Of a DNA stretch of 64,000 bases, positions 22,719 to 31,040 are shown in pieces. Made by a program: the position numbers and the translations under genes. Location of the stretch: assembly GCA_044222225.1 (NCBI GenBank), contig JBGANR010000018.1, positions 24,693 through 88,692 of the forward strand, read 5' to 3'. Numbering within the stretch: position 1 is the stretch's first letter; every line of letters begins with the position of its first letter. The notes beneath the pieces are model-generated. The model did not search any database and was not told where the DNA came from. It was given only the letters and a program-made list of their open reading frames with translations. Source of the DNA: JBGANR01 sp044222225 (GTDB lineage: Bacteria > Actinomycetota > Actinomycetes > Mycobacteriales > Mycobacteriaceae).

Positions 22719-24950
22719 ATGACCACAGCGACCGTCGAACTCGCCATCGGCGGCATGACGTGCGCCTCCTGCGCCACGCGCATCGAGAAGCGGCTCGGCC
22801 GCCTCGACGGCGTCACCGCCAGCGTCAACTACGCCACCGAGAAGGCGACGGTCACCGCTCCGGCCGAGCTCGACCCCGCGGCGCTCATCGCCGAGGTCGA
22901 GAAGTCCGGCTACACGGCGAGCCTGCCCGAGCCGTCCGCGACCACGGGCGAGGCCGCACCCGATCCGGCCGACGTCGAGCTGGAGTCCCTGCGGCAACGG
23001 CTCATCGGGGCCGTCGTGCTCGGCGTCCCGGTGATCGCGGTGGCGATGATCCCGGCATGGCAGTTCGACTTCTGGGGCTTCGCCTCGCTCGTCCTCGCGG
23101 CGCCGGTCGTGCTGTGGGCGGGTTGGCCGTTCCACCGCGCGGCGTGGGTCAACCTGCGGCACGGCGCCGCGACGATGGACACGCTCGTCACCGTCGGCAC
23201 GCTCTCGGCGTTGGCCTGGTCGGTGTACGCGCTCTTCCTCGGCACCGCCGGCATGCCCGGGATGCGGCACGGTTTCAGCCTCGCCGTCTCCCGCGGCGAC
23301 GCCGACGGCCAGATCTACCTGGAGGTGGCGGCGGGCGTCGCCATGTTCGTGCTGGCCGGCCGGTACGCCGAGAAGCGGTCGAAGCGGCGCGCGGGGGCGG
23401 CGCTGACGGCGCTGCTCGAGCTCGGCGCGAAGGACGTCGCGGTGCTGCGCGGCGGCGTCGAGGTGCGCATTCCGGTCGGTGAGCTGCGGGTCGGCGACGA
23501 GTTCCTCGTCCGGCCGGGCGAGAAGGTGGCGGCCGACGGCGTCGTCGTCTCCGGCCGGACGGCGCTCGACGCCTCACTGCTGACCGGCGAATCGGTCCCC
23601 GTCGACGCCGCCGAGGGCGACGCCGTCACCGGCGCGACCGTCAACAGCGGTGGCGGACGGCTCGTCGTGCGGGCCACCCGCGTCGGCTCGGACACTCAGC
23701 TCGCACAGATGGCGCGGCTCGTCGAGCAGGCGCAGGCGGGCAAGGCGGACGTGCAGCGGCTGGCCGACCGCGTGTCCGGGGTGTTCGTGCCGATCGTCTT
23801 CGCGATCGCCGCCGGCACCCTCGGCGCCTGGATCGGCGCGGGGCTGCCGCTCGCCGCGGGATTCTCGGCGGCCGTCGCCGTCCTCATCATCGCGTGCCCG
23901 TGCGCCCTCGGGCTGGCGACGCCGACGGCACTGCTCGTCGGCACCGGACGCGGCGCGCAGCTCGGCATCCTCATCCGCGGCCCCGAGGTGCTCGAGTCGA
24001 CCCGGCGCGTCGATACGATCGTACTGGACAAGACCGGCACCGTCACCACCGGCGTCATGGCGCTCGTCGACGCCGTCCCGGCCGACGGTGTCGACCACGC
24101 CGAGCTGTTGCGGCTCGCCGGGGCGCTGGAGGACGCGTCCGAGCACCCCATCGCGCGCGCCGTCGCCGGGGCGGCGAAGGAGGCGGGCACCCTGCCGGTC
24201 CCCGAATCGTTCGAGAACATCGAGGGCCTCGGTGTGCAGGGCGTCGTCGACGGCCACGCCGTCGTCGTGGGCCGTCCGCGGCTGCTGGACGACTGGGCGC
24301 TCTCGGTTCCCGACTCGCTCACCGGAACGCTGGAACTGGCGGCCGAACGGGGCCAGACGGCCGTCGTCGTCGCCTGGGACGGCGCCGTGACGGGCGTGCT
24401 CATCGTGTCCGACACCGTCAAGGAATCGAGCGCCGCGGCGATCTCGCAGCTCCGCGGGCTCGGCCTGACGCCGGTGCTGCTCACCGGCGACAACCGGGCC
24501 GTCGCCGAGCACGTCGCGGCCCAGGTCGGCATCGACGAGGTGATCGCCGAGGTGTTGCCCGCCGAGAAGGCGGACGTCGTGGCGCGACTGCAAGCCGAGG
24601 GCCGGATCGTCGCGATGGTCGGCGACGGCGTCAACGACGCGCCGGCACTCGCCACCGCCGACCTGGGCATGGCGATGGGCACGGGTACGGACGTCGCGAT
24701 CGAGGCCGCCGACATCACGCTCGTCCGCGGCGATCTGCGCGCGGCCGCCGACGCGATCCGGCTGTCCCGGTCGACGCTGCGGACGATCAAGACGAACCTC
24801 GTCTGGGCCTTCGGCTACAACGTGGCGGCGATCCCGCTCGCGGCGCTCGGGTTGCTCAACCCGATGATCGCCGGTGCGGCGATGGCGGGCTCGAGCGTGT
24901 TCGTCGTCGGCAACAGCCTGCGGCTGCGCAACTTCCGCGGCGCGGACTGA
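22719..24950 (+). CDS. copA: Copper-exporting P1B-type ATPase
   Basis: The 743-residue pump has an N-terminal metal-binding domain (GGMTCASC, C15 and C18), a membrane CPC motif (C393-P-C395, IACPCALGLATPTA), the phosphorylated aspartate D437 in DKTGTVTTG, the actuator TGES, the HP locus (ASEHPIARA) and the hinge GDGVNDAPAL. It exports Cu(I) from the cytoplasm using ATP. It is the last gene of the copper operon (16-nt gap) and is followed by a terminator. Confidence 0.97.
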   Translation: MTTATVELAIGGMTCASCATRIEKRLGRLDGVTASVNYATEKATVTAPAELDPAALIAEVEKSGYTASLPEPSATTGEAAPDPADVELESLRQRLIGAVVLGVPVIAVAMIPAWQFDFWGFASLVLAAPVVLWAGWPFHRAAWVNLRHGAATMDTLVTVGTLSALAWSVYALFLGTAGMPGMRHGFSLAVSRGDADGQIYLEVAAGVAMFVLAGRYAEKRSKRRAGAALTALLELGAKDVAVLRGGVEVRIPVGELRVGDEFLVRPGEKVAADGVVVSGRTALDASLLTGESVPVDAAEGDAVTGATVNSGGGRLVVRATRVGSDTQLAQMARLVEQAQAGKADVQRLADRVSGVFVPIVFAIAAGTLGAWIGAGLPLAAGFSAAVAVLIIACPCALGLATPTALLVGTGRGAQLGILIRGPEVLESTRRVDTIVLDKTGTVTTGVMALVDAVPADGVDHAELLRLAGALEDASEHPIARAVAGAAKEAGTLPVPESFENIEGLGVQGVVDGHAVVVGRPRLLDDWALSVPDSLTGTLELAAERGQTAVVVAWDGAVTGVLIVSDTVKESSAAAISQLRGLGLTPVLLTGDNRAVAEHVAAQVGIDEVIAEVLPAEKADVVARLQAEGRIVAMVGDGVNDAPALATADLGMAMGTGTDVAIEAADITLVRGDLRAAADAIRLSRSTLRTIKTNLVWAFGYNVAAIPLAALGLLNPMIAGAAMAGSSVFVVGNSLRLRNFRGAD

Positions 24951-24957
24951 CGACGAC

Positions 24958-24990
24958 GGTCCGGCGGCGGTGAGAAACCGTCGCCGGACC
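24958..24990 (+). terminator. Terminator of copper operon
   Basis: A 14-bp stem (GGTCCGGCGGCGGT / ACCGTCGCCGGACC, one mismatch) with a GAGAA loop lies 7 nt after the copA stop. Confidence 0.75.
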
Positions 24991-25028
24991 GGTCTGACCC
25001 GGCAGACCGCTCGACAGAGGAGACCATC

Positions 25029-25622
25029 ATGCCCATCGTCACCGCCGACCTCGCCGTCTCGCTCGACCTCGTGGCCGCCGGCCGCGACCAGAGCCGCGAG
25101 CACCCGTTCGGACCCCGGATCGGCGAGCGCCTGCACACCTGGATGTTCGAGCATGCCGACGACCACGCCGAGGAGATCGCCGCGATCGTCGACGCCGGCG
25201 CGTTCGTCATGGGCAGGCACATGTTCGGGACCGATCGCGGCGAGTGGGATCTCGACTGGACCGGCTGGTGGGGCCCCGAGCCGCCGTACCACGGGCCGGT
25301 CTTCGTCCTCGCTCACCGGCCGCGGCCGGACGTCGTGATGGCGGGCGGCACCACCTTCCACTTCGTCACCGACGGGCTCGAGGCCGCCGTCGCCCGCGCC
25401 CGCGAGGCGGCCGGCGATCGGAACGTCTCGATCGCGGGCGGCCCGTCGACCACCAACGCGGCGCTCGGCGCGGGTCTCATCGACGAACTGCGGCTGCACA
25501 TCGTGCCGTTCACCGTCGGCGAGGGCCTGCGGGTCTTCGACGGCCAGGGCGATCTGACGCTCGTCCCGGCCTCCTCGCGGACGACGCCGCACGTCACCCA
25601 CGTGACCTGGCGTCGACCCTGA
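25029..25622 (+). CDS. Dihydrofolate-reductase-family (RibD C-terminal-like) protein
   Basis: The 197-residue protein shows the RibD_C/DHFR-like fold: TADLAVSLDL at the N terminus, AFVMGRHMFG, VFVLAHRPRP, TFHFVTDGLEAAVARAREAAGDRNVSIAGGPSTTNAALGAGLIDELRLHIVP split across the protein, and the late GEGLRVFDG. Such stand-alone proteins bind NADPH. True riboflavin or folate function is unlikely, and the substrate is unknown. Repeat copy B begins 9 bp after its stop. Confidence 0.86.
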   Translation: MPIVTADLAVSLDLVAAGRDQSREHPFGPRIGERLHTWMFEHADDHAEEIAAIVDAGAFVMGRHMFGTDRGEWDLDWTGWWGPEPPYHGPVFVLAHRPRPDVVMAGGTTFHFVTDGLEAAVARAREAAGDRNVSIAGGPSTTNAALGAGLIDELRLHIVPFTVGEGLRVFDGQGDLTLVPASSRTTPHVTHVTWRRP

Positions 25623-25631
25623 CCTACCCGG

Positions 25632-25700
25632 CGGTATCTGACGCTGAGAGGACACTCGCGGCACCATGTGTCGCGAGTGCTCTCTGAGTGACAGACTTCG
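25632..25700. repeat. Dispersed palindromic element, copy B (diverged)
   Basis: Left half CGGTATCTGACGCTGAGAGG and right half (complement reading GTCTGTCACTCAGAGAG) match the copy-A outer arms imperfectly. The inner arms CACTCGCG (25653-25660) and CGCGAGTG (25672-25679) pair exactly. It is the most diverged of the four copies and lies between two rightward genes. Confidence 0.7.
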
Positions 25701-25877
25701 ACGCCGAGCGTCGAGCATCGCTGACACCCGGAGCCTGGAGTCGAAGACGCCCGGTACCGGGATGTCCGTGACAGCCGTTAGGCTCAGATGTCCGGCGGGC
25801 CGGCGCCTGCGCGTCGACCCGCATCGCCTCACGCGCCGCGCCGACGGCCCGAGAACTCGCCGGGGAGGTCTGCACAT

Positions 25878-27704
25878 ATGCCAGACGGTCGCCGAACAGA
25901 CCCGGGCCCCGCGGACGGCCCACGCTCGTCGGGCGGCGAGCGCCTGACGCGGCTGCGGACGTCGGTGCTCCGGCACGGTTCGGCCGCCCCGGATCTGGCC
26001 GCGGGGCTGGGGCCCGTCTCGCTGTCCGCCCTCGCCGCCGCCGCGATCGTCACCGGAGCCCTCCTGCTGACGCGGCCGCTCACCGCCGCGCTCGCACTGT
26101 TCTGCTACATCGCGGCGAGCCTCGTCGCGGCCGGGATCCGCGACGCCGTCCGCGGAGCCCGCATCGCGGGCATCTGCTGGGCGGCCGCCGGGGTCGCCGT
26201 CGGGATCTTCGCGTTCACACCGTCGGTGACCTGGCTGCCGCTCGCCGCGGCGGCGGTGATGTTCCTCGTCGGGGCGCTGACGGTCGCGGCGATCGGCGTC
26301 GGCGACGGCCGCGGCGCGACCTTCGTCGCGGTCGTGACCGGCGCGACGCTCATCGCCCTGAGCTGGCTGGCGGTCCGGTGGCCCGACGCGGCGATCCTCG
26401 TCATCGGCGCGGGATTCGCGCTGGCCGCGATCGGCTTCGGCCTCTTCCGGGCGAGCGCCGCGGCCACGGCCGCCGGGCTGACCGGCCCCGCTCGGCCGCG
26501 GATACGCATCGCCGGCCGGATCCTCGGCTCGACGACGCTCGCCGTCGTCGTGATCGCGGGCGTCCTCGTCACCATGCGGGCGGATTCGGCGGCGCCGGTC
26601 CGCGATTCCTTCGGCGACGTCCGCGTCAATGCCTCGACGCGGCCCGGCGAGCTCATCGCCGCCGAGACCTTCATCCGCGGCGTGCCGGACGACGCGGGCG
26701 CCTGGCGCTACTCGTACACGACCACGCGCGCGGACGGCACCCCCGTCGCGGCGACCGGCCTGGTCGTCGCACCGAACACGCCCGGTCCCCATCCGGTGAT
26801 CGTCTGGGCCCACGGCACCACGGGCTTCGACCCCCGTTGCGCCCCGAGCCTGCTCCGCGAACCGTTCACCTCCGGCGCGCTGTTCGCCCTGGCAGAGATC
26901 GTGGCCAAGGGCTGGATCGTCGTGGCCCCCGACTACCCGGGTCTCGGCACGAGCGATCCGCAGCCCTACCTCGTCGGCTCCGACACCGGACGCGCCGTGC
27001 TCGACGCGGTGCGGGCCGCCCGCCGGATCACCGACGCGGAGCTCGGCCCGCAGACCGTCGTGTGGGGACACAGCCAGGGCGGGCACGCCGCGCTCTGGGC
27101 CGGTCAGCTGCAACCCGCCTACGCGCCGGACGTCCCGCTCTCCGGCGTCGCGGCCTTCGCACCGGCGTCCGATCTCCCGGCGTTGACCCGCCGGTTCACC
27201 GACGTCGAGGGCGGCGACGTCTTCGCGTCGTATCTCCTCGCCGCCTACGACCGGGCCTATCCGGACGTCGACGCCGACTCCTACCTGCGTCCGATCGCCC
27301 GGCCACTGCAGACGGCCGCCGCCGGACGCTGCCTCTCCGAGCCCGCCGTCGTCGCGTCGCTGCTGGCGTCGGTCGCCATCGAGCGGGACGTGTCACCGTT
27401 CTGGCGCGATCCCGCGTCCGGACCGTTCGCCGCACGACTGGCCGAGAACGTCCCGACCGGCCGGGTGCCTGCGCCGCTGCTGCTCGCCCAAGGCGCCACC
27501 GATCCGCTCGTCACCCCGGACGTTCAGGACGACTACGTCAGGCGCCGTTGCGCCGCCGGGCAGGACGTCGACTACCGGCTCTATCCCGAACGCGACCACG
27601 TCGGCCTCATGGCCCGCGACTCCCCCGCGATCACCGACGCGCTCGCCTGGACCGTCGACCGGTTCGCTTCGGCGCCGACGCGTCCCGGCTGCCCCAGCCT
27701 GTGA
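25878..27704 (+). CDS. Polytopic-membrane/secretory-lipase fusion
   Basis: The 608-residue protein has two parts. Residues about 45-240 contain seven or so hydrophobic segments (VSLSALAAAAIVTGALLL onwards). Residues 250-608 form an alpha/beta-hydrolase of the secretory lipase (LIP) family, with oxyanion region VWAHGTTGFDPRCAPS, nucleophile S399 in GHSQGG, Asp542 (GATDPLVTP) and His574 (RDHVGL). Secretory lipases normally have only a signal peptide, so the membrane domain is an unusual N-terminal addition. The ATG at 25878 follows GGGGAGG; an upstream in-frame start adds only low-complexity sequence. Confidence 0.85.
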   Translation: MPDGRRTDPGPADGPRSSGGERLTRLRTSVLRHGSAAPDLAAGLGPVSLSALAAAAIVTGALLLTRPLTAALALFCYIAASLVAAGIRDAVRGARIAGICWAAAGVAVGIFAFTPSVTWLPLAAAAVMFLVGALTVAAIGVGDGRGATFVAVVTGATLIALSWLAVRWPDAAILVIGAGFALAAIGFGLFRASAAATAAGLTGPARPRIRIAGRILGSTTLAVVVIAGVLVTMRADSAAPVRDSFGDVRVNASTRPGELIAAETFIRGVPDDAGAWRYSYTTTRADGTPVAATGLVVAPNTPGPHPVIVWAHGTTGFDPRCAPSLLREPFTSGALFALAEIVAKGWIVVAPDYPGLGTSDPQPYLVGSDTGRAVLDAVRAARRITDAELGPQTVVWGHSQGGHAALWAGQLQPAYAPDVPLSGVAAFAPASDLPALTRRFTDVEGGDVFASYLLAAYDRAYPDVDADSYLRPIARPLQTAAAGRCLSEPAVVASLLASVAIERDVSPFWRDPASGPFAARLAENVPTGRVPAPLLLAQGATDPLVTPDVQDDYVRRRCAAGQDVDYRLYPERDHVGLMARDSPAITDALAWTVDRFASAPTRPGCPSL

Positions 27705-27852
27705 GAGCTCCGCACGCAGACCGATGCTGAAAAGAAGACGAATGCTGAAAAGACGTCCTCCGGTGATCGATCGGTGACCCGGACGGCGGAACCTCGACAG
27801 TGGCAGGTGTGCGGCGGCGACGTCGCACCACGGACCATCGGGAGGGAACGAC

Positions 27853-28122
27853 ATGATCGGGATCATCGGAACGATCGTTTTCGGAGCGATCATCGGGGCT
27901 CTGGCGCGCCTCGTCATCCCCGGCAGGCAGCCCATGGGAATCCTCATCACCATTCTCATCGGCGTGGTCGGCGCGCTCGCCGGCTATTGGATCTGGGGCG
28001 CGATCGCGGATGACGGCAACGTCAACACCTCCGGCATCGACTGGATCCGGTGGGTGATCTCGATCGCCGTGGCGGTCGTGCTCGTGCTCGCCTACAGCGG
28101 ATTCACCCGACGGCGGGGATGA
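27853..28122 (+). CDS. GlsB/YeaQ/YmgE-family membrane protein
   Basis: This 89-residue protein has three hydrophobic segments, with the family signature GAIIGALARLVIPGRQPMG near the start and a Gly-rich second helix (ILIGVVGALAGYWIWG). Members are small stress-associated membrane proteins of unknown mechanism. GGGAGG precedes the ATG. Upstream, a 12-bp direct repeat ATGCTGAAAAGA (27724-27735 and 27742-27753) occurs with 18-bp spacing. Confidence 0.9.
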   Translation: MIGIIGTIVFGAIIGALARLVIPGRQPMGILITILIGVVGALAGYWIWGAIADDGNVNTSGIDWIRWVISIAVAVVLVLAYSGFTRRRG

Positions 28123-28188
28123 TTCCGGGCTTCTCTTGTCTCACGCCGCGTCGCGGGGTATCAATCTTCTGACACCGCATCGAGATCT

Positions 28189-28212
28189 TCTGATCGAGCG
28201 GGCTTGATCAGA
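28189..28212. promoter_or_regulatory. Inverted repeat before GH16 gene
   Basis: TCTGATC (28189-28195) and GATCAGA (28206-28212) flank a 10-nt spacer and end 11 nt before the GH16 start, overlapping its ribosome site (GAGGAG). Operator or translation-control hairpin; the role is inferred only. Confidence 0.4.
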
Positions 28213-28223
28213 GGAGAAACCGG

Positions 28224-29390
28224 ATGCTATTGGCAGCTCGTCGCGCGGCGACGGCGGTTGTGGCGGCGCTCGCGGTGACCACCCCGGGCGCCGCCGCCGC
28301 TGCGCCCGACCCCAACGGGATCTCGGTGACGAGCCTGACACCGACGGCGGCCTACTCGGGCGCCTCGATCTCGGCGACCCTCAGCGTCACGTCGACGGCC
28401 TGCATCGAGGTCGACGCGCTCACGGTGGCCGTACGCAGCGCGTCGAACGCGAGCTTCGACTTCCCGGGCGCCGTCGAAGACGTCACGATCTGCCCGTCGG
28501 GATACACGTTCACGACGGGCACGCGGACGTTCGCCGCCGGCACGTACTCGATGTTCGGCTCCTACCGGATCGGCAGCACGTGGACGCGGCTGCCCGCCCA
28601 GACGCTCACCGTCACTGCACCGCCCACCTCGCCGCCCGGGTCGCCGGCAGCGCCGAGCTGGAATCCGACCGGGAGCTACACCGTCGCGATGGCCGACGAG
28701 TTCGACGGCGCCGGCCTGCATTCGCGCTGGCAAAAGGGCTGGTTCCCGACGCCGTCGGCCCCCGTCACCAAACCGGTGAGTACGAGCGGCACTTACAAGG
28801 AACTCGCCTGTTACGACCCGGCGAACGTCACCGTCAGCGGCGGACAGCTGCGGCTGACACTGAAGCACGTCGCGTCGTCCTGCGGGCTGAGCTACGCCAC
28901 GCCGTGGACGGGCGCGATGGTCCAGACGCGCGATTCCTTCACCATGTACGGCGGCAGCATCGAAGCGCGCGTCTACCTGCCGCCGTCGGCCGGATCACCG
29001 ACGAAGCCGGGCGGCTGGCCTGCCTTCTGGCTCAACGGCGACGACTCGATCCCGTGGCCGCAGCACGGCGAGATCGACGTCATCGAAGGCTCGGGCAGCG
29101 GCACGAGCGCCCACACGCACTACGACCTCGGCGGTGGCGTCGACGCCAACAAGGGCGCCTACTCGGCCACGCCGTACGTCGGCTGGCACAACGTGGGCGC
29201 CGCGTGGAACACGACCGCGAAGACGGTGACCTTCTATTGGGACGGTGTGGCGCTCGCGACGTTGCCGATGACGGCCACCAGCGCCCAGTACGTCGTCTTC
29301 GACTACACGACGGCGGCCGCTCCGTACAGCAACCCGGCACCCGCGACGTCGACCATGCTCGTCGACTGGGTGCGTGCCTGGGCGCCATAG
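28224..29390 (+). CDS. Secreted glycoside hydrolase family 16 enzyme
   Basis: The 388-residue precursor carries a signal peptide (cleavage near AAAAA/PDP). Residues about 30-130 are a small beta domain with two cysteines, followed by a Pro/Ser linker. The GH16 catalytic domain begins at about 150 with YTVAMADEF and has the active site GEIDVIEG: nucleophile E283, D285 and acid/base E288. The short GEIDVIEG form is that of laminarinase or lichenase-type endo-beta-glucanases. It would degrade beta-1,3- or mixed-linkage glucan outside the cell. GAGGAG precedes the start. Confidence 0.92.
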   Translation: MLLAARRAATAVVAALAVTTPGAAAAAPDPNGISVTSLTPTAAYSGASISATLSVTSTACIEVDALTVAVRSASNASFDFPGAVEDVTICPSGYTFTTGTRTFAAGTYSMFGSYRIGSTWTRLPAQTLTVTAPPTSPPGSPAAPSWNPTGSYTVAMADEFDGAGLHSRWQKGWFPTPSAPVTKPVSTSGTYKELACYDPANVTVSGGQLRLTLKHVASSCGLSYATPWTGAMVQTRDSFTMYGGSIEARVYLPPSAGSPTKPGGWPAFWLNGDDSIPWPQHGEIDVIEGSGSGTSAHTHYDLGGGVDANKGAYSATPYVGWHNVGAAWNTTAKTVTFYWDGVALATLPMTATSAQYVVFDYTTAAAPYSNPAPATSTMLVDWVRAWAP

Positions 29391-29406
29391 CTGTTCGCCC
29401 AGCGCA

Positions 29407-29742
29407 TCAGGCGGGGTCGTCCGGACGGTCGAGGCGCTCGAGCAGGTCGACGGCCGCACGCGCATACTCGCCGATCCAGCGGTCGTGAATGCGCTTGATC
29501 GGCAGCGGCGCCAACTGCAGGTGCCGCTCCCGGCCGACCCGGCGACCGGTCACGAGTTCGGCCCGTTCCAGGACGCGCAGGTGCTGTAGCACCGTCGTAC
29601 GGTCGAGCTCCGGCAGGCAGGCGCACAGCTCGCCGGTGGTCCGCGGCCGCTCACGGAGTGCGTCGAGCATGCGCCGGCGAGCCGGTGACGCGAGCGCCTT
29701 GAAGACGACGTCGTCATCGCTGTTGCCTTCTCCCGTTGACAC
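29407..29742 (-). CDS. ArsR-family regulator
   Basis: This 111-residue winged-helix protein has VFKALASPARRRMLDAL, TTGELCACLPELDRTTVLQHLRVLERAELVTGRR split over the recognition region, and the wing RERHLQLAP. No ArsR metal-binding Cys pair is apparent (ELCACL is the only cysteine cluster). It is divergent from an SRPBCC (AHSA1) gene, a very common pairing. Its GTG start at 29742 abuts a 16-bp palindrome, leaving no room for an upstream ribosome site. Confidence 0.9.
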   Translation of the reverse strand: MSTGEGNSDDDVVFKALASPARRRMLDALRERPRTTGELCACLPELDRTTVLQHLRVLERAELVTGRRVGRERHLQLAPLPIKRIHDRWIGEYARAAVDLLERLDRPDDPA

Positions 29743-29758
29743 GTTGTAATTTTACAAC
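29743..29758. promoter_or_regulatory. ArsR operator filling the whole intergenic space
   Basis: GTTGTAA-TT-TTACAAC is a perfect palindrome that exactly occupies the 16 bp between the divergent start codons (29742 and 29759). Binding would block both promoters at once. Both messages would have to be leaderless or transcribed from within the opposite gene. Confidence 0.8.
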
Positions 29759-30232
29759 ATGTCTACGTCACTCGAACCCACCCCTGTCTCCTTCACCGTG
29801 TCCGGCCGCGTCGCCCGGCCCTGCACCGAGGTCTACGAGGCCGTCGCCGATCCCGAGCAGCTCTCGCGCTACTTCACCACCGGCGGCGCCCGCGGCCGGC
29901 TCACCACCGGCACCACCGCGACCTGGGATTTCCACGACTTCCCCGGCGCCTTCCCCGTCGAGGTGGTCGAGGCCGATCCTCCGCGCCGGATCGTCGTCCG
30001 CTGGGCCGGCGAGGAGGCGGCCGTCGGCGGCGTCACGACGGTCACCTTCGAGTTCGAGCCGATCGACGATGACACCCGCACGCTCGTCACCATCACCGAA
30101 TCCGGCTGGCGGCCGACGCCCGAGGGCGTCAAGCGAGCGCTCGGCAACTGCGAGGGATGGACCGGGATGCTCGCCGCATTGAAGGTGTGGATGGAGCACG
30201 GCATCAACCTGCGCGAAGGTTTCTACGCGTAA
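29759..30232 (+). CDS. SRPBCC (AHSA1-like) protein
   Basis: The 157-residue protein has the START/AHSA1 fold: VSFTVSGRVARPCTEVYEAVADPEQLSRYFTTGGA at the N terminus, WDFHDFPGAFPVEVVEADPPRRIVVRW in the sheet, and GCEGW-like NCEGWTGMLAALKVWMEHG in the C-terminal helix. It should bind a hydrophobic ligand. Paired with an ArsR repressor across a shared operator, it is probably induced by its own ligand. It starts directly at the ATG 29759 after the palindrome. Confidence 0.9.
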   Translation: MSTSLEPTPVSFTVSGRVARPCTEVYEAVADPEQLSRYFTTGGARGRLTTGTTATWDFHDFPGAFPVEVVEADPPRRIVVRWAGEEAAVGGVTTVTFEFEPIDDDTRTLVTITESGWRPTPEGVKRALGNCEGWTGMLAALKVWMEHGINLREGFYA

Positions 30233-30325
30233 CCGGCGATCGGCCACGAGCGCGGATTGTCGGCGGTCCGTGCGATCCTCGCCGGAGAGCCCGTCGCCGA
30301 CGGGCGGAGTTCGAGGGAGGCGGGT

Positions 30326-30832
30326 ATGCGCAGACACACGATCACCGAGACGCCGGTCGGTCCGATGACGCTCGTCGCCGACGGCCCGGCGCTCGCCGTC
30401 GCGCACTTCGCCGCAACTCCCGAACGCCTCGCCGCGATCGACGCCGGCCCGACCGCGAGCGTCGGTGACGCGGTGCTCGACCAGGCGGCCGCCGAGCTGG
30501 CCGAGTACTTCGCCGGCCGCAGGCGGCGCTTCGACGTGCCGCTCGACCCGCGCGGCGCGCCGTTCGAGCGCCGCGTCTGGCACGTTCTGACCGGCATCCC
30601 CTACGGCGACACCACGACGTACGGCGCCGTCGCCGAGGCGCTCGGCGACCGCCGGCAGGCCCAAGCCGTCGGCCAGGCAGTCGGCCGCAACCCGCTCGGC
30701 GTGTTCATCCCGTGCCACCGCGTCATCGGCGCCGACGGTTCGCTCACCGGCTTCGCCGCCGGTCTCGACCGCAAGCGCTACCTGCTGGCTCTTGAGGAAC
30801 CCGACGCCGAGTCCGCCGGTCGGCTGTTCTGA
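30326..30832 (+). CDS. ogt: Methylated-DNA-protein-cysteine methyltransferase
   Basis: The 168-residue suicide enzyme removes methyl from O6-methylguanine. The acceptor cysteine is C130 in FIPCHRVIG, preceded by the helix-turn-helix TTYGAVAEALGDRRQAQAVGQAVGRNPLG and followed by LTGFAAGLDRKRYLLALE. GAGGGAGG precedes the ATG at 30326; an earlier in-frame start at 30257 is unlikely. With the AlkD-like gene at 3.5 kb it gives the window two alkylation-repair functions. Confidence 0.95.
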   Translation: MRRHTITETPVGPMTLVADGPALAVAHFAATPERLAAIDAGPTASVGDAVLDQAAAELAEYFAGRRRRFDVPLDPRGAPFERRVWHVLTGIPYGDTTTYGAVAEALGDRRQAQAVGQAVGRNPLGVFIPCHRVIGADGSLTGFAAGLDRKRYLLALEEPDAESAGRLF

Positions 30833-30868
30833 ACCGTCAGCTCGCGAGGGTGGCGTCGTTCGTCGAAT

Positions 30869-30904
30869 CCGGGTATCATCGTTGTTGAGTTCGACGATAC
30901 CCGG
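30869..30904. promoter_or_regulatory. Inverted repeat upstream of DUF222 gene
   Basis: Arms CCGGGTATC (30869-30877) and GATACCCGG (30896-30904) are separated by 18 nt containing TTGTTGAG. They lie about 140 bp before the DUF222 start. This may be a promoter-associated operator, or the terminator of ogt. The rest of the 208-bp gap has no clear feature. Confidence 0.4.
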
Positions 30905-31040
30905 GTGTCATAGGCCCGGACGAAAACGAGTGAGCCCGTGATGGGCGTGACGAGCAGCAAGAGGAAGCCAGGCCGGCTTCGACACAGCGCCGAGTGGTGG
31001 AACCATCCCCGTTACTTCCTGCTGCCCGGAGGTCGTCGCC

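Noticed and set aside
23574..27113. 1179-codon leftward frame
   Set aside because: Spans copA, the RibD-like gene and the lipase in antisense; no recognisable domain and no sensible start.
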